A DNA stretch of 64,000 nucleotides from the NCBI RefSeq assembly GCF_034653355.1, contig NZ_JAYEER010000003.1:1612001-1676000 (forward strand), written 5' to 3'. The translations under genes and the position numbers were made by a program. The stretch is from Nitrospirillum sp034653355 (GTDB lineage Bacteria; Pseudomonadota; Alphaproteobacteria; Azospirillales; Azospirillaceae). Positions 16,948 through 25,611 of the stretch are shown here, one piece after another (within the stretch, counting starts at the first letter, position 1; the number at the start of each line of letters is the position of its first letter). The notes beneath the pieces were generated by a model. That model was not told where the DNA came from and ran no database searches. It saw nothing but the letters and a program-made list of their open reading frames with translations.

Positions 16948-18261
16948 ATGTTCGGCGCCCAGCTGACCCAAATTCTTGATGAGCACGAGCGCTGGCTGGC
17001 GGCCAAGCCGGGTGGGCGCCGCGCCAACCTGGCGATGCTCATCCTCCAGGGCATCGACCTGTCGAACCGCGACCTGTCCCGCGCCCGGTTGGCCGGGACC
17101 GATCTGTCCGGCGCCATTCTGACGAATTGCCGGCTGGAGGGCGCGGACCTCCACGGCGCCAATCTTTCGGACGCCGACTTGACCCAGGCCTGTCTGGCGG
17201 CGGCCGACCTGCGCGGCTGCGCCTTGCGGGGCGCCTTGCTGGACCGCACCGATTTGCGCGGCGCTGATTTGCGCTCCAGCGACATGCTGGTCCCTGTGCA
17301 GGATCCCGCGGCGGAAGGGCAGGCGGCGGCGGGGGAATCGCGCTCCGGTCGCGGCATCATCTTCCGCCAGGCCCATCTGGGTCGCGCCCTGCTGATGGGC
17401 GCGCGCTTGTCCAGTGTGATCATGCAGGAATGCGACATCACCGGCGCGGTGATGCGCGGCGCCGACCTGCGAAGCGCCGACCTCACGGGTTCCGTCCTGC
17501 GAGAGGTGGATTTGACCGGCGCTGACCTTAGCCACGCGAACCTCGCCGCCATCCGCCTCAGCGGTGCCCTGCTGGTGGGCGCGCGGCTTCAGGGGGCGCG
17601 TTTCGCCGGCGCCGACCTCATGGGGGTGGAACTGGACCATTGCGACCTCAGCGGTGCCGAGCTGGATGAGGCGCGCTTTTCCCGCCCACTCAATTCGCTG
17701 GCGCTGGACGTGCGCCACCGCGTGCATGAGCACGAGCGCTGGATAGACAGTGGCGGCACCCGTGGCGCCCGTGCCGAACTGGACGGGGCCAATCTCGAGG
17801 GCGCGGATCTGCGCCGCGCGCGTCTGTCCGGCGCCACCCTGCGCGGCGCCCACCTGCAGGGTGCGCTGCTGGGCGGCGCCGACCTGACCTTGGCCGATCT
17901 TTCCGGTGCCGACCTGACGGGGGCCAGCCTGCGTGGCGCGGTGCTGCGTGGCGCCACGATGGGCCATGCCCGGCTGGTGGGTGCCGACATGGCCGATGCC
18001 CGCCTGGACCCAGCCGATATCCCGCAGCCGAACGGTCATCCCGGCGGGCGGTCGTGGCCGGTCGACCTCACAGGCGCCGACATGGCCCGGGCCAGTCTAT
18101 GGCGCGCCCAGTTGCAGTACGCCAACTTCACCGGCGCCGATTTACGGGGCGCCGACCTGGGGCAAGCGGACACCACCGGCGTGCGCTTCGCCGGCGCCCG
18201 CCTGGATGGGGCGGTGGGACTGGACCGGCCCGTGCCGTCGCCCTCGGCCCGGGCAGGCTGA
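16948..18261 (+). CDS. pentapeptide-repeat protein with duplicated HERW module
   Basis: About 437 residues, mostly A(D/N)LxG-type pentapeptides (ADLHGANLSDADL, ADLRGADL and so on) that fold as a right-handed quadrilateral beta-helix. Two matching openers split it: LDEHERWLAAKPGGRRANL at about residues 10-28 and HEHERWIDSGGTRGARAEL at about 260-278, each followed by a repeat block, so the gene arose by internal duplication. A non-repeat insert near 118-138 interrupts block one. No signal peptide or membrane helix in this version. I start at ATG 16948; the frame is open to ATG 16807 but the added 47 residues are not repeat-like. Function unknown; some pentapeptide proteins mimic DNA and bind gyrase. 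Confidence 0.85.
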   Translation: MFGAQLTQILDEHERWLAAKPGGRRANLAMLILQGIDLSNRDLSRARLAGTDLSGAILTNCRLEGADLHGANLSDADLTQACLAAADLRGCALRGALLDRTDLRGADLRSSDMLVPVQDPAAEGQAAAGESRSGRGIIFRQAHLGRALLMGARLSSVIMQECDITGAVMRGADLRSADLTGSVLREVDLTGADLSHANLAAIRLSGALLVGARLQGARFAGADLMGVELDHCDLSGAELDEARFSRPLNSLALDVRHRVHEHERWIDSGGTRGARAELDGANLEGADLRRARLSGATLRGAHLQGALLGGADLTLADLSGADLTGASLRGAVLRGATMGHARLVGADMADARLDPADIPQPNGHPGGRSWPVDLTGADMARASLWRAQLQYANFTGADLRGADLGQADTTGVRFAGARLDGAVGLDRPVPSPSARAG

Positions 18262-18454
18262 AACCGGTCTCCAAGCCGGCCTGAACCCTTGTACACCTCC
18301 GCCCCTGGTCATAGTGAACCGGCAGCTGACCAGTACACTTGGCCGGCATTACTCATCCAAACCGCATAGACCGAATTAATGGGCGCTAAACGAAGCGTCT
18401 TTGATTACGGTCCCTTCTATCAAGATGTCCATGGGAAGCGGGTGGGAGCGGTAG

Positions 18455-18697
18455 ATGAACGATCGACTGAGGCCGGAATTGCGGGAACTGGCGGTCAAGA
18501 TCGCAACGTCATATGCCCGGTCCAATCCCGTCAGTGTCGAGGCGTTGCCGTCGATCATCGTGATGGCATACCAGGGGCTTGAGGCCTGCATCGCCCCGCC
18601 GCCCGCCCCGCCGCCCGAACCGGTGAAGCGCGGACGGCGCAGCGCCAAGGCGGCTCCCAAGGCCACTGGCCGCGGACGCAAGGCCGCCAGCCGCTAA
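18455..18697 (+). CDS. short MucR-like protein lacking the zinc finger, with basic tail
   Basis: 80 residues. The first 50 (LRELAVKIATSYARSNPVSV...LPSIIVMAYQGLEA) match the MucR/Ros N-terminal oligomerisation region pattern of L-x2-I-x2-SY-x3-NPV-x4-LP-x-I. The C2H2 zinc finger that should follow is absent. Instead there is a proline hinge (PPPAPPPEP) and a lysine/arginine tail with RGRR and GRGRK, AT-hook-like. The ATG at 18455 is followed by a clean frame to 18697 and preceded by GGGAGCGGTAG. It could bind DNA through the tail or poison full-length MucR by mixed oligomers; both are inference. Neighbours are signalling genes. Confidence 0.7.
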   Translation: MNDRLRPELRELAVKIATSYARSNPVSVEALPSIIVMAYQGLEACIAPPPAPPPEPVKRGRRSAKAAPKATGRGRKAASR

Positions 18698-18969
18698 GGC
18701 TCGGCTCTACTCTCAATTCCTTATCCAGCGACACGGTTCGGCGACGTTACAGTCCCGAATTGATCGCCGGATTGTGCGCGGCTGGATTGGCCGGCTCCTG
18801 TCATGTACAGTGCCTTGAGCACAGGGGTAGGTCGCGCTTGGCGTCCTGTCCCGATGGGGTCCATCCATCCAGCGGCATAAAGGTGCCGACACGTCGATCC
18901 AATGGCTGTGACTAGCGGTTCCAAACGACAGCAAGCCGTCACTGCCCACCGCCCTGAAGACGGGCGGCG

Positions 18970-21354
18970 ATGATGTCTGACCTCGATTCCCTGTTCCTGG
19001 CGGAAGATGCCCCGGCGACGCGTGCGCCGGAACTGCCGCCCTGGCCCATCCTGGTCGTCGATGACGACGAGGAGGTGCACATCATGACCCGGCTGGTGCT
19101 CAGCCGGCTGACCTACAAGGGGCGTCCGCTCGAACTGCTGACCGCCCGGTCGGCGGCCGAGGCGGCCGGCATCCTGACCAAGCGCGGCGACATCGCCGTG
19201 GCCCTGCTGGACATCGTCATGGAGACGGACGACGCCGGCCTGGTGCTGGCGCGCCGCATCCGCGAGGAGTTCGACAACAACGACGTGCGCATCGTGCTGC
19301 GCACCGGCCAGCCCGGACAGGCGCCGGTGCGCGACGTGATCGTCAACTACGACATCAATGACTACAAGGCGAAGACCGAGCTCACCTCGGAAAAGCTGTT
19401 CATCACCATCATCACGGCCCTGCGGTCCTACGACAACATCCGCACCGCGCGCGAGGCGCAGAGCGCCAGCCGGCTGAAGTCCAGCTTCCTGGCCACGATG
19501 AGCCATGAGATCCGCACGCCCATGAACGCGGTGCTGGGCATGCTGGAACTGATGTCCCACACCGGTCTGGACGATGACCAGATGGAGATGCTGTTCACCG
19601 CGCGCGACGCGGCCGGCACCTTGCTGCGCATCATCGACGACATCCTCGATTTCTCTAAGATCGAGGCTGGGCGCATGGACATCGAATGCCACCCGGTGGC
19701 CCTGGGGCCCCTGGGGCCGCTGGTGGAGGGGGTGGCCGACATGCTGGCGGCCCAGGCGCGCAAGCGCGCGCTGGACCTGCATGTCCACATCGATCCCACC
19801 ATTCCCGAACTGCTGATGGGCGACCCGCTGCGCCTGCGCCAGGTTCTGTACAACCTGACCGGCAACGCCATCAAGTTCACCGAGAAGGGCGGCGTCACCC
19901 TCTCGGTGCGCTGCCTGCCCGGCGGGGCGCAGGACCGGTCGCGGGTGCGGGTGGCGGTGCAGGACACCGGCATCGGCATCGCCGAGGATGTGCAGAAGCA
20001 GCTGTTCCAGCCCTTCACCCAGGCCGAAAGCTCCACCAGCCGACGCTTCGGCGGCACCGGCCTGGGCCTGTCCATCAGTCGCCGCCTGATCGACCTGATG
20101 CAGGGACGCATCGGCCTGGACAGCGCGCCGGGCCAGGGCTCCACCTTCTGGTTCGAGATCGACCTGGCGGTCGCCCAGGAACAGCCGGTGGCGCCGCCGC
20201 AGCCGGCGCTGCCGTCGTTGGCCGGCATCGCCGTGCTGGTGGCGGCCGAGACCCAGGCCCTGCGCGACACCGTCGCCTGCTACGTCGAGGCCGCCGGCGG
20301 CCGGGTGGTGGGCGAGGGACAGCCGTGGAACGTGGCCGTGGTCATTCCCCGGCCGGGCGATGTGTGGCCCGACCTGCCGGCGGGCAAGCCGGCGGTGCTG
20401 GTGGCCGCGGCGGATTCGGTGCGGCCGGCGGGCCTGCCGTCCGGCACGGTGCAGATCGGCCGGCCGGTGCGCCGCGTGCCCCTGATCCGCGCCGTGGCCT
20501 CGGCCGCGGGGCAGGAAACGGCGGCCCGCGCGGCGGCGTCGCCCTTGCGCCAGGGGCGGGGCGAACCGCCGCCGGTCGAGATCGCCGTGGCCCAGGGCCG
20601 CCTGGTGCTGGTGGCGGAAGACCAGCCCGTCAACCAGATGGTCATCCGCCGGCAGCTGAGCCTGCTGGGCATCGCCGCCGAGGTCACCGAGGATGGGCGC
20701 CAGGCCCTGGCCGCCTGGCGCACCGGCCGTTTCGGCCTCGTGCTGACCGACTGCAACATGCCGGAGATGGACGGATTCGAGCTGACCGCCGCCATCCGTG
20801 AGGCGGAGACGGGCACCGGCTTGCGCACCCCCATCATCGCGCTGACCGCCAACGCCATGGCCGGCGAATCCCAGCGCTGCCTGGCGGCTGGCATGGACGG
20901 CTTCCTGGCCAAGCCGCTTGAGCTGGACCGCCTGGACCGTTGCATGGCGCAGTGGTTGCCGCCCCTGTCCGGCGCGGCCACCCACCCCGCGCCGGCGGCG
21001 CCCATGCCGGGGGCGGTGGACACCACGCCGGTACTGAACCTGGCCCGTACGCTGGAGCTGTTCAGCGTACTGGATGGGGAGGCGCGAGCCTTCCTGCGCG
21101 ACTTCCTGGATGCGGCCCGACCGCTGGCCGAGGGCGTGGCCCAGGCCTTCGCCCGGGACGACGCGGACGCCGCCCGACGCGAAACGCATGCCCTGGCCGG
21201 CGTGGCGAAGAGTGCCGGGGCCGACATCCTGGCCCGCGCGGCCGATCGAGTGGAAGAGGCCCTGGTCCAAGGGAAGGTCGAGGACGCGCGGCACGCGGCA
21301 AGGGCTGTTCCGGCCGCGCTGGAACAGGTGGCGGCGGCCATCGCCGCTTTATAA
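18970..21354 (+). CDS. soluble hybrid histidine kinase REC-HisKA-HATPase-(degenerate REC)-REC-Hpt
   Basis: 794-residue cytoplasmic phosphorelay protein without membrane helices. Receiver one (residues about 25-150, D81 in LLDIVMET, then RTGQPGQAP and DINDYKAKTELT) is the type usually found before DUF3369 domains. HisKA H179 lies in MSHEIRTPMN and the ATPase has FGGTGLGLS. Residues about 415-520 look like a receiver that has lost its acidic pocket and aspartate. Receiver three has D594 in LTDCNMPEMDG, and the Hpt domain H740 in ETHALAGVAKS. Phosphate can thus leave through Hpt to a separate receiver; the lone receiver at 21498 is an obvious candidate. Start ATG 18970 (ATGATG); the second ATG is equally possible. 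Confidence 0.92.
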   Translation: MMSDLDSLFLAEDAPATRAPELPPWPILVVDDDEEVHIMTRLVLSRLTYKGRPLELLTARSAAEAAGILTKRGDIAVALLDIVMETDDAGLVLARRIREEFDNNDVRIVLRTGQPGQAPVRDVIVNYDINDYKAKTELTSEKLFITIITALRSYDNIRTAREAQSASRLKSSFLATMSHEIRTPMNAVLGMLELMSHTGLDDDQMEMLFTARDAAGTLLRIIDDILDFSKIEAGRMDIECHPVALGPLGPLVEGVADMLAAQARKRALDLHVHIDPTIPELLMGDPLRLRQVLYNLTGNAIKFTEKGGVTLSVRCLPGGAQDRSRVRVAVQDTGIGIAEDVQKQLFQPFTQAESSTSRRFGGTGLGLSISRRLIDLMQGRIGLDSAPGQGSTFWFEIDLAVAQEQPVAPPQPALPSLAGIAVLVAAETQALRDTVACYVEAAGGRVVGEGQPWNVAVVIPRPGDVWPDLPAGKPAVLVAAADSVRPAGLPSGTVQIGRPVRRVPLIRAVASAAGQETAARAAASPLRQGRGEPPPVEIAVAQGRLVLVAEDQPVNQMVIRRQLSLLGIAAEVTEDGRQALAAWRTGRFGLVLTDCNMPEMDGFELTAAIREAETGTGLRTPIIALTANAMAGESQRCLAAGMDGFLAKPLELDRLDRCMAQWLPPLSGAATHPAPAAPMPGAVDTTPVLNLARTLELFSVLDGEARAFLRDFLDAARPLAEGVAQAFARDDADAARRETHALAGVAKSAGADILARAADRVEEALVQGKVEDARHAARAVPAALEQVAAAIAAL

Positions 21355-21425
21355 GAAGACGACTACCCTCATTTCTGCCTATACTAATCTTGTATTCCAG
21401 AACCCAGCGTTCCGGTAATCGGCGT

Positions 21426-21445
21426 GGGGCGTGTATTCATGCCCC
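21426..21445 (+). other. hairpin between hybrid kinase and lone receiver gene
   Basis: GGGGC (21426-21430) and GCCCC (21441-21445), extendable inward with a G-T pair. AT-rich sequence follows (GTTAAAATAAAATTG) but no T run. It might limit read-through or shape the receiver mRNA leader. Confidence 0.4.
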
Positions 21446-21497
21446 GTTAAAATAAAATTGTCTGGATTTGAAGGCGCGGCCGTTTGGGGATGGCAGA

Positions 21498-21896
21498 ATG
21501 AGTGCGATTTCATTCAATTTTCGCAGCTCCCTGGTGATTGAGGACCAAAGTTTCATCCGCGGCGTGGTCGTCCGCATCCTGCGGCAGTTGGACTTCGGCA
21601 CGGTGATGGAGGCGGAGGACGGCTCGTCCGGCCTGAACGTGGCCATGGAACGCCGGCCGGACGTGATCATCGCCGACATCGACATGGCGCCGGTGGATGG
21701 ATTGACCTTCCTGCAGCATCTTCGGTCGCGGGAAACGCAAGGGCATCACATTCCTGTGGTTTTCCTGACCAATCGCGCGGACAAGGTAACCGTTCTGAAG
21801 GCCAGGGATTTGGGCGTGGACGCGTTCATCGCCAAGCCCGTCACCCTGGTGAACCTGCGGGAGAAGCTGCAGGTGGTGATGGCGCCCCGGCGATAG
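21498..21896 (+). CDS. stand-alone CheY-like response regulator
   Basis: 132-residue single receiver domain with no output domain. The acidic pair is at IEDQ (about residues 14-15), the phospho-acceptor in IADIDMAPVDG, the switch threonine in FLTNRADK and the lysine in IAKPVTLVNL. Start ATG 21498 follows GGGGATGGCAG. It lies 143 bases behind the hybrid kinase with Hpt and 115 bases ahead of the GGDEF-EAL gene, so it may carry phosphate from one to influence the other or the flagellar motor. That wiring is inferred from position only. Confidence 0.9.
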   Translation: MSAISFNFRSSLVIEDQSFIRGVVVRILRQLDFGTVMEAEDGSSGLNVAMERRPDVIIADIDMAPVDGLTFLQHLRSRETQGHHIPVVFLTNRADKVTVLKARDLGVDAFIAKPVTLVNLREKLQVVMAPRR

Positions 21897-22011
21897 GCGC
21901 GGTGGCGGGGCCGGGGCTGGAAGGCGGCGGGGAAATAGGGATGGCGATGGCGCGTGACAAGGGAAACGGGATCGGGCGGACGTTGGCGGTGACGCCGGCG
22001 AAGGGCGCGCC

Positions 22012-24291
22012 GTGACCAGACCCGATGCCGTCCGGTCCGGCGTTCCGGCCTTCCGGCTGTTCGGCGTCCGCCTGCCGCGCTGGGTGTGCGCTTGGCGTGT
22101 GCGTCGCGCCCGCCGGCAGGAGGTGATGCGCCGCCACCAGATGACCGTGGCCTTCTGGCGTTCCCTGGCCGTGCGTCAGGCGGCCCTGGCCCTCTTGTCC
22201 GCCCTGGTCATCGGCGCCGTCCTGTCCCTGATCCAGGGCATCGGCCAGGCGGAGCGGGAGCGGGCCAAATTCGCCAACGCGGGCCGCATGGTGCTGGACC
22301 TGGTGGAGAACACGGCCAGCGCCGCGGTGTGGAACCTGGACCCCGACCTGGCGGCCGGCCTGGTCCGGTCCGTCCTGGCCATCGACGGCGTGCGCGCCGT
22401 GCGGCTGATGGAGATGCCGGACCGGGTGCTGGCCAACGGCGCCCGCGACCTGCCGCCGGCCGAGGACGAGGGCGCCTTTTGGCGTGGCTGGCTGTCCGGC
22501 GCGCGCTTCGCCCCCATTTTCCAGGATCTGGCGCAGACCCAGCGACTGCTGTACCGCCCGGCCGGCAATCCGCGCAATGGCCCCATCATCGGCCGGCTGG
22601 AGCTGGAGATGGACACCACCCGGGCGGCGGCCGACTACGCCGCCTTCATCCGCACCACCGTGCTGGGCGGTTTGGTGCGCGACCTGGCGCTGGGCGTGGT
22701 ATTGGCCTTGTTGCTGCACACCTTCCTGACCCGGCCGCTGCGCGCCGTGGGCCTGGCCGTGGCCAGCATCGATCCGTCCCGCCCGGGGGCCGCCCGCCTG
22801 CCGGACTTCCCCCGCCAGGCGGATAACGAGCTGGGCTATCTGGTGCGCCGCTTCAACGAGGTGCTGCGCCTGCTGGACCGCAGCCGCTCCGACATGGAAC
22901 AGCTGGCGACCCACGACGTCCTGACCGGCCTACCCAACCGCCTGCTGCTGCAGCGCCGCCTGGAAGAGGCGCTGAAACGGCGGGAGCGGCGGCTGTACAA
23001 CCCGGAACTGGCGGACCAGGAGGCGCAGCCCGGCCGCATGGGCCGCGTCGGCGGGCGCGGCGGCATCGCCCTGTTCTTCCTCGACCTGGATCGCTTCAAG
23101 CATGTGAACGACAGCCTGGGCCACGACGTGGGCGACCGGTTGCTGAAGGCGGTGGCCGCCCGCCTGCGCGATTGCATTGGCGAGGACGATATGCTGGGCC
23201 GCCTGGGCGGCGATGAGTTCCTGGTGGTGACGGAGAACGCGCTCGAGGCGGTGGACGCCGCCGTGCTGGCGGAACGCCTGCTGAAGGCGCTGGAATCGCC
23301 GTTGATGGTGGAGGGCGGGCATTTGCTGCATGCCGGCGCCTCCATCGGCGTGGCCTTGGCCAGCGAGGGGGCCCCCAACGGCGACGCCGATACCGCCAGC
23401 GCCCTGCTGCGCCAGGCGGACACCGCCCTTTACGCCGCGAAGGCCGCCGGCCGTGGCCAGTACCGTTTCTTCTCCCGCGAGATGAGCGAGCGGGCGGAGA
23501 ACCGGCTGAGCACCGAGGCCAACTTGCGCCAAGCGCTCAGCATCGGCTCGTTCGAGCTGTACTTCCAGCCCAAGGTGCGGGCCGCCGACCAGGTTCTGGT
23601 GGGGGCGGAGGCGCTGGTGCGCTGGAAGCATGACGGCCAGCTGGTGCAGCCCGGCGCCTTCATGACCGTGGCCGAGGACTCGGGCCTGATCATGGAACTG
23701 GGCAGCTGGGTGCTGGAACAGGCGGTGCGCGAGGCCACGCACTGGACCAAGCTGCTGCCCGACTTCCACATCGCCGTGAACGTCTCCGCCCGCCAGATCA
23801 TCGCCCCCGGCTTCGTCGAGCGGGTGCGCGATTGCCTGGCGCGCAGCGGCGTGCCCGCCGACCGCATCGAGATCGAGGTGACGGAGAGCGTCATGGTGGA
23901 CAGCGCGCGTTCGCTGGAGGTGCTGTGGCGCCTGAAGCGCCTGGGCGTGCGCATCGCCGTGGACGACTTCGGCACCGGCTTCTCCTCGCTGTCCTACCTG
24001 CGCCAGATGCCCATCGACACACTCAAGATCGACCGGGCCTTCGTGCAGGATCTGCCGCGCGACAGCGCCATCGCCGCCATGATCCTGACCCTGGGCGCAC
24101 GCTTGGGGCTGGAGGTGGTGGCGGAGGGCGTGGAGCGGGAGGATCAGCTGGCCTGGCTGGTGGCTGAGGGCTGCCCTGTCGTCCAGGGTTTCTTCATCGC
24201 CGAGCCCATGCCCGCCCGCCAGCTGGAAGCCCGCTTCCTGCACCCCCTGCTGATGGCGCGCGAGGATGAGCGCGAGGGACGCAGCGCCTAA
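22012..24291 (+). CDS. membrane GGDEF-EAL protein (c-di-GMP synthesis and breakdown)
   Basis: 759 residues. One membrane helix at about 55-78, a periplasmic sensor of about 150 residues, a second helix at about 225-245, HAMP, then GGDEF and EAL. The synthase motif is intact as GRLGGDEF (399-403), but the RxxD inhibitory site five residues before it is replaced by GEDD, so product inhibition is probably lost. The phosphodiesterase motif is intact as EAL (533-535), with DDFGTGFSSLSYLRQMPID and VVAEGVE, the catalytic-loop signatures. Either or both activities may operate. Start GTG 22012 with GAAGGG upstream; the basic leader CAWRVRRARRQ favours it. It ends a signalling block that begins at 18970. 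Confidence 0.94.
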   Translation: MTRPDAVRSGVPAFRLFGVRLPRWVCAWRVRRARRQEVMRRHQMTVAFWRSLAVRQAALALLSALVIGAVLSLIQGIGQAERERAKFANAGRMVLDLVENTASAAVWNLDPDLAAGLVRSVLAIDGVRAVRLMEMPDRVLANGARDLPPAEDEGAFWRGWLSGARFAPIFQDLAQTQRLLYRPAGNPRNGPIIGRLELEMDTTRAAADYAAFIRTTVLGGLVRDLALGVVLALLLHTFLTRPLRAVGLAVASIDPSRPGAARLPDFPRQADNELGYLVRRFNEVLRLLDRSRSDMEQLATHDVLTGLPNRLLLQRRLEEALKRRERRLYNPELADQEAQPGRMGRVGGRGGIALFFLDLDRFKHVNDSLGHDVGDRLLKAVAARLRDCIGEDDMLGRLGGDEFLVVTENALEAVDAAVLAERLLKALESPLMVEGGHLLHAGASIGVALASEGAPNGDADTASALLRQADTALYAAKAAGRGQYRFFSREMSERAENRLSTEANLRQALSIGSFELYFQPKVRAADQVLVGAEALVRWKHDGQLVQPGAFMTVAEDSGLIMELGSWVLEQAVREATHWTKLLPDFHIAVNVSARQIIAPGFVERVRDCLARSGVPADRIEIEVTESVMVDSARSLEVLWRLKRLGVRIAVDDFGTGFSSLSYLRQMPIDTLKIDRAFVQDLPRDSAIAAMILTLGARLGLEVVAEGVEREDQLAWLVAEGCPVVQGFFIAEPMPARQLEARFLHPLLMAREDEREGRSA

Positions 24292-24317
24292 GTGCACCCC
24301 CATCGACTGGTATTGGG

Positions 24318-25121
24318 TCAGGGTTTCCAGGACACGATGCACATGAGGGGCAGCACCACAGGGAATTGCGACTGCGCAGATAGGCTCCAGATCTCACCGG
24401 GTGTTCCTGGGCCGCTGGGTTGTGTCCTGTGCAGCAGCGTCACGGCTATCGGCATCTGCTTCCATGTCAGCAGATACACGCCCTCGTCATCGTTGACCTC
24501 GGCACTCTTGGGCCCGGAGATGTCGGAGCCAATGACATTGCCTCTACAAGTGGCGGGGTCGATTTCCCGTGTATAGGTTGAAAGGCTGTGAAGCTTTCCG
24601 TCGCCACTCGGCGTTGTCCATGCCATTTTTCGATACATGAGCAGGTACAGTTTCGTATTGGTCAGCTGTTCACTGTAAATGTCGTATCGCTCGAAGACCT
24701 GGCCTGTAGGTTGCTCCATTGGGACTTTGAACGGCGGTGGTGGCGGGTCCTGGAATAAGGCCGGCGGACACCGGTCCAGTTGCGTTTGCGTGGCGATATC
24801 CTTGGCCGACGTGGCGGATGTAAGGGGGGATTGGACCGCTATGTTGGTATTAGCGAGGAAGTCTGAAATGAATTCCTCGCATCCAGGGTCCGCTTGATGC
24901 GGGCGTTTCAGGGAACGGGCCGCAGTGAGAAAGGTCTGTACCCCCTTTCCCTTGTTTGGGGAAAAGAGGGGATAGCGGGCTTCGGTTCGTTCTATGAGCG
25001 CGGCGTTGCCCTGGCCCTTTTGTGACGCGCACCCGGTCAGGGTGATGATCCCTGCCAGTGTCAGGGCGTTGAAAAGGGACACCCATATTTTTTTCTTTAT
25101 GGGCATTGGATGAAAATCCAT
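24318..25121 (-). CDS. hypothetical lipoprotein, AT-richer than its surroundings
   Basis: 267 residues that I do not recognise. N-terminus: IKKKIWVSLFNALTLAGI then lipobox ITLTGCAS, so an outer- or inner-membrane lipoprotein is likely. The mature part has a proline stretch (QDPPPPPFKVP) at about 122-132, aromatic-rich RYDIYSEQLTNTKLYLLMY, and three cysteines. GC content and codon use are visibly lower than in flanking genes, suggesting recent acquisition. Start is ATG 25121; an ATG five codons later (25106) gives a more typical signal and is also possible. Convergent with the GGDEF-EAL gene, with 26 bases between stops. Confidence 0.6.
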   Translation of the reverse strand: MDFHPMPIKKKIWVSLFNALTLAGIITLTGCASQKGQGNAALIERTEARYPLFSPNKGKGVQTFLTAARSLKRPHQADPGCEEFISDFLANTNIAVQSPLTSATSAKDIATQTQLDRCPPALFQDPPPPPFKVPMEQPTGQVFERYDIYSEQLTNTKLYLLMYRKMAWTTPSGDGKLHSLSTYTREIDPATCRGNVIGSDISGPKSAEVNDDEGVYLLTWKQMPIAVTLLHRTQPSGPGTPGEIWSLSAQSQFPVVLPLMCIVSWKP

Positions 25122-25286
25122 TCGATCTGAATTCGGTAATGAATATCACTTCTTCAAGTGGTGGAGGTCGGGATTTCGCCCCCTGGGGCCCCAGAACAAT
25201 ACCCAGGTGGCGAAGTCGTCGCTGAAATCCTCAAGCTAATCAGGATATCGGGTAAAGCAGCCAGGGCGCATTCGCAGCGGCGGCTC

Positions 25287-25469
25287 CTAAGGTTGGGCGG
25301 CGACCTTCAGCTTTTCCCGATTCTCTTCCGCCTGGTCGTTCTCCAGCTTCAGCTTGCGGGTTTGCTCCCGCAGTTCTTCGGCCTTGGCGCCGATCAGATC
25401 GGACAGGTTCCAGAAGATGTAGGCGCCGCCGAAAGCGAAGAATATCAGGAAGCCTTCCATGAAGGTCAT
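25287..25469 (-). CDS. 60-residue single-pass membrane protein with coiled-coil tail
   Basis: Short protein with an N-terminal membrane helix (MEGFLIFFAFGGAYIFWNL, about residues 4-22) and then a highly charged helix of heptad character (AEELREQTRKLKLENDQAEE). Not recognised. The second Met (residue 4) may be the true start. It reads in the same direction as the lipoprotein to its left and ald to its right but is separated from ald by a terminator. Similar small proteins can be divisome- or envelope-associated scaffolds; no function is claimed. Confidence 0.55.
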   Translation of the reverse strand: MTFMEGFLIFFAFGGAYIFWNLSDLIGAKAEELREQTRKLKLENDQAEENREKLKVAAQP

Positions 25470-25551
25470 CAGCGCACCCGCAATTTATCCGTGCTTAGAT
25501 TAGATGGTGCGCACGTGATGGATCCAGAAAAAAGCTGCGGTAGCCGACAGC

Positions 25552-25580
25552 AAAAAGGCCCGGCGTCGCCGCCGGGCCTT
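25552..25580 (-). terminator. Rho-independent terminator of ald
   Basis: On the minus strand, perfect 10-base arms AAGGCCCGGC and GCCGGGCCTT (plus coordinates 25571-25580 and 25555-25564) are followed by a T run (AAAAA at 25552-25556 on plus). It starts 32 bases after the ald stop. Confidence 0.9.
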
Positions 25581-25611
25581 CGCAGTCACTCAATCGCTGA
25601 TCCGGAGGGGA

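Noticed and set aside
16840..18039. Long antisense frame opposite the pentapeptide-repeat gene
   Set aside because: Repeat codons on the plus strand force a long open frame on the other strand; the product is low-complexity Q/G/A/V with no fold signals.
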